Under the pieces are notes generated by a model. That model saw only the letters and a list, made by a program, of their open reading frames with translations, was not told where the DNA came from and searched no databases. Both the position numbers and the translations under genes were made by a program. From DASVFB01 sp045806505 (GTDB taxonomy: Bacteria > Actinomycetota > Thermoleophilia > Gaiellales > Gaiellaceae): DNA of 6,467 nt. The stretch covers positions 1 to 6,467 of the forward strand of contig JBJMJE010000042.1 in NCBI GenBank assembly GCA_045806505.1, written 5' to 3'. Shown here one piece after another: positions 4,477 to 6,467 of the stretch (its first letter is position 1; the number at the start of each line of letters is the position of its first letter).

Positions 4477-5620
4477 CAACGCACTCCGTGCGCCCGGGCT
4501 CGGCGTGATCGCCGAGTTCAAGCGGCGCTCGCCGTCGGCGGGCGACCTCAGGCCCGGAGCTGACCCGATGGAGCTGACGGTCGCCTTCGCGCGCGCCGGC
4601 GCCTCGGCGGTGTCGGTGCTCGTCGACGAGCGCTTCGGAGGCTCGCTGACGGATCTCAAAGCGGCGCGGACGGTCGCGCCGGACACGCCGCTGCTCGCGA
4701 AGGGCTTCTTCCGCGAGGAGCTCCAGCTCCTGCAGCTCAAGCTCGCAGGCGCAGACGCGGCGTTGCTGTTGCTCCGCGACCTCGACGACGACCGGATGCG
4801 CGCGCTGATGGCGTACGCGACCGAGCTCCGGCTCGAGACGCTGGTCGAGGCCCACGACGCGGCGGAGCTGGAGCGCGCGGTCGCGCTGAACGCGCCGGTG
4901 ATCGGCCTCAACTCGCGCGACCTCTCGACGTTCGGGATCGACCGGCGCGCGCAGCTCGACCTCGTCTCGCGCGCGCCGCGCGATCGCGTCGTCATCGCCG
5001 AGTCCGGCATCGAGTCGCGCGCGCAGGCCGCGGCCGCGGAGCTCGCCGGCGCCGACGCGGTGCTCGTCGGCAGCACGCTCATGCGCGCGAAGGAGCCGGC
5101 GGCAAAGGTGCGCGAGTTGCTGTCGCGGCCGCTCGTCAAGGTCTGCGGGCTCACGCGCGAGGAAGACGTCGCGGTCGCCGCGGAAGCCGGCGCCGACCTC
5201 GCGGGCTTCATCCTCGCGAGAGAGAGCCCGCGTCGGGCGAAGCGCGTGCTCGAGGTTCCCGACACCATGCTCGCCGTCGCCGTGTTCGTCGAGGACGTCA
5301 CGCAGACGAACGCCGACCTCACGCAGGTCTACGCGCGCGAGAACGGCCATCGCTCTCGCGACGCCGCCCTGCTGCGCGACGCCGAACGTGTCGCGACCGT
5401 CGTCGATCTTCCGTGGCAGCAGGCCGACCCATCGCATCTCGAGCGGGCCCGCACGGCCGAAGGTCGCGTCATGCTCGCGGGCGGCCTCTCTGCCGAAAAC
5501 GTGCGCGAGGCGATCGAAGCGGTGCGTCCGTGGGCCGTCGACGCGAGCTCTCGGCTCGAGGTCAAGCCCGGCGTCAAGGATCACGACGCGGTGCGCGCGT
5601 TCGTCGAGGCCGCGCGATGA
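4463..5620 (+). CDS. trpCF: TrpC-TrpF fusion: indole-3-glycerol-phosphate synthase / phosphoribosylanthranilate isomerase
   Basis: A 385-residue bifunctional protein catalyses the two steps after TrpD: the C-terminal domain isomerises phosphoribosyl-anthranilate, and the N-terminal domain closes the indole ring. The TrpC part (1-222) keeps AEFKRRSPSAG (Glu18, Lys20), Lys80 in LLAKGFF, Glu129, Asn150 in GLNSRDL, and AESG (Glu180, Ser181), matching the Sulfolobus catalytic set E51, K53, K110, E159, N180, E210 and S211. About 33 N-terminal residues (the alpha-0 segment) are absent, and the usual KDF reads KGF. The TrpF part (223-385) has KVCGLTR (Cys228), SPR (255-257), VVDLPW (Asp315 as probable acid), LAGGL and VDASS, but is short (163 versus about 200 residues) and lacks the QLHGDE and GGTG-type motifs. 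ATG 4463 overlaps trpD by 14 bases; GAGG lies only 2 bases ahead. Frame-compatible sequence upstream is not TrpC-like. Confidence 0.92.
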   Translation: MGPFSNALRAPGLGVIAEFKRRSPSAGDLRPGADPMELTVAFARAGASAVSVLVDERFGGSLTDLKAARTVAPDTPLLAKGFFREELQLLQLKLAGADAALLLLRDLDDDRMRALMAYATELRLETLVEAHDAAELERAVALNAPVIGLNSRDLSTFGIDRRAQLDLVSRAPRDRVVIAESGIESRAQAAAAELAGADAVLVGSTLMRAKEPAAKVRELLSRPLVKVCGLTREEDVAVAAEAGADLAGFILARESPRRAKRVLEVPDTMLAVAVFVEDVTQTNADLTQVYARENGHRSRDAALLRDAERVATVVDLPWQQADPSHLERARTAEGRVMLAGGLSAENVREAIEAVRPWAVDASSRLEVKPGVKDHDAVRAFVEAAR

Positions 5621-6467
5621 CGTTGACGTACGGCGAATACGGCGGCCGGTACGTGCCGGAGACGCTGATCCCGGCGCTCGAGGAGCTCGAGGCGGGTTGG
5701 CACGACGCGCAGTCGGATCCCGCATTCGCGGCGGAGCTCGACGAGCTGGCACGCACGTACGCCGGTCGGCCGACGCCGCTCACGCGGGCGGAGCGCTTTG
5801 CGCCGGACAAGCGACTGTACTTGAAGCGCGAAGACCTGCTCCACACCGGCGCGCACAAGCTCAACAACGCCCTCGGCCAGGCGCTGCTCGCGCGGAGTCT
5901 CGGTAAGCAGCGAATCGTCGCCGAGACCGGCGCAGGCCAGCACGGCGTCGCGGTCGCGACCGTCTGCGCCCGCTTCGGCCTCGACTGCGTCGTCTACATG
6001 GGCGAGGAGGACGTCCGCCGCCAAAGCCCCAACGTCCAGCGGATGCGGCTGCTCGGCGCCGAGGTCCGACCGGTCGAGTTCGGCACGAGGACGCTCCGCG
6101 AGGCGACGAGCGAGGCGATTCGCGACTGGATCGGCTCCGTTGAGACCACCCACTACCTCATCGGCTCGTGCGTCGGCCCGCATCCGTATCCCGAGATCGT
6201 GCGCGAGCTACAGGCGGTGATCGGGTTCGAGGCCCGCGAGCAGCTGCTCGCGGCCGAAGGCCGGCTCCCCGACGCGGCGGTCGCCTGCGTCGGCGGCGGC
6301 TCGAACGCGAGCGGGCTCTTCGCGGCGTTCCTCGACGACTCCGGCGTCCGGCTTGTGGGCGTCGAGTCCGCGGGCGCTGAGAGTCTCGGCGACGGACGCG
6401 CCGGGATGCTCCACGGCGCGCGCTCGTGGGTGCTCGCCGACGAGGACGGGCAGGTGCTCGACGCCGA
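5617..6467 (+). CDS. trpB: Tryptophan synthase beta subunit (3' end outside window)
   Basis: TrpB condenses indole with serine to make tryptophan, using PLP, in complex with TrpA. The window holds the first 283 residues of roughly 390-400. YGEYGGRYVPETL (5-17) is the standard TrpB1 N-terminus. LKREDLLHTGAHKLNN (69-84) carries the PLP-binding Lys81 (Salmonella Lys87), and AETGAGQHG (102-110) the catalytic Glu103 (Salmonella Glu109). Then come VYMGEEDVRRQSPNVQRMRLLGAEV, VGPHPYP (186-192), and the PLP-phosphate loop GGGSNA (226-231). The ATG at 5617 overlaps the trpCF stop as ATGA, with GAGG at 5606-5609 seven bases ahead. After LVGVES (246-251) the usual stretch around ETGKHAASLSAG is about ten residues shorter. 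The sequence is TrpB1 rather than the TrpB2 salvage type, so a partner trpA is expected just downstream. Confidence 0.96.
   Translation, partial: MTLTYGEYGGRYVPETLIPALEELEAGWHDAQSDPAFAAELDELARTYAGRPTPLTRAERFAPDKRLYLKREDLLHTGAHKLNNALGQALLARSLGKQRIVAETGAGQHGVAVATVCARFGLDCVVYMGEEDVRRQSPNVQRMRLLGAEVRPVEFGTRTLREATSEAIRDWIGSVETTHYLIGSCVGPHPYPEIVRELQAVIGFEAREQLLAAEGRLPDAAVACVGGGSNASGLFAAFLDDSGVRLVGVESAGAESLGDGRAGMLHGARSWVLADEDGQVLDA

Noticed and set aside
3280..5322. Very long open frame (680 codons) on the minus strand across trpG, trpD and trpCF
   Set aside because: It lies antisense to three well-identified genes, is rich in Ser, Arg and Ala with no recognisable motif, and is the expected by-product of GC-rich third positions.
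4328..5752. 474-codon open frame on the minus strand opposite trpCF and trpB
   Set aside because: Arg-rich, low-complexity translation antisense to conserved enzymes; no family features.
1..6467. Search by eye for mobile elements, CRISPR arrays, toxin-antitoxin or defence genes
   Set aside because: Nothing found: genes are contiguous housekeeping functions with uniform composition.

Overview
The window is chromosomal DNA with high GC (about 70 percent by eye) and strong G/C preference at third codon positions. It carries a compact tryptophan biosynthesis operon. The GC bias, GTG starts, an apparently leaderless promoter and the protein flavour all suggest an actinomycete-like bacterium. The deep-branching class Thermoleophilia (Gaiellales or Solirubrobacterales) is my best guess. 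That is inference from the look of the proteins, not from any search.

Layout. Bases 2-514 (+) are the 3' end of a large TPR-repeat protein of the regulator/ATPase or cyclase-associated type. It converges on, and overlaps by 24 bases, an M42-family metallo-aminopeptidase gene on the minus strand (1543-491). Between the peptidase start and the trp genes lies a 169-base regulatory interval (1544-1712). It holds a promoter (TTGACG, 17-base spacer, TACGCT), a 19-residue leader peptide with two Trp codons (MTLVPRTWAWRSLRGGSLR), several mutually exclusive RNA stems, and an intrinsic terminator hairpin with a T-rich tail ending one base before the trpE start. This is a ribosome-mediated tryptophan attenuator.

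From 1713 to the window end the genes are trpE, trpG, trpD, a trpC-trpF fusion, and trpB, which is cut by the window edge. Every junction overlaps (4, 4, 14 and 4 bases), so the operon should be one transcript with translational coupling. The products cover chorismate to indole-glycerol phosphate, plus the beta subunit of tryptophan synthase. trpA is not in the window and is expected just downstream.

I see no mobile element, CRISPR array, defence system, tRNA or rRNA. The most interesting material is (a) the attenuator, whose terminator 3' arm also contains the likely trpE ribosome-binding site and whose leader peptide is probably translated from a leaderless mRNA, and (b) a recurring shortening of the Trp enzymes. 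TrpE lacks part of its N-terminal domain, TrpC lacks the N-terminal alpha-0 segment, TrpF is reduced and lacks its glycine-rich phosphate motif, and TrpB has a shortened loop. The catalytic residues I can identify are kept in all of them.
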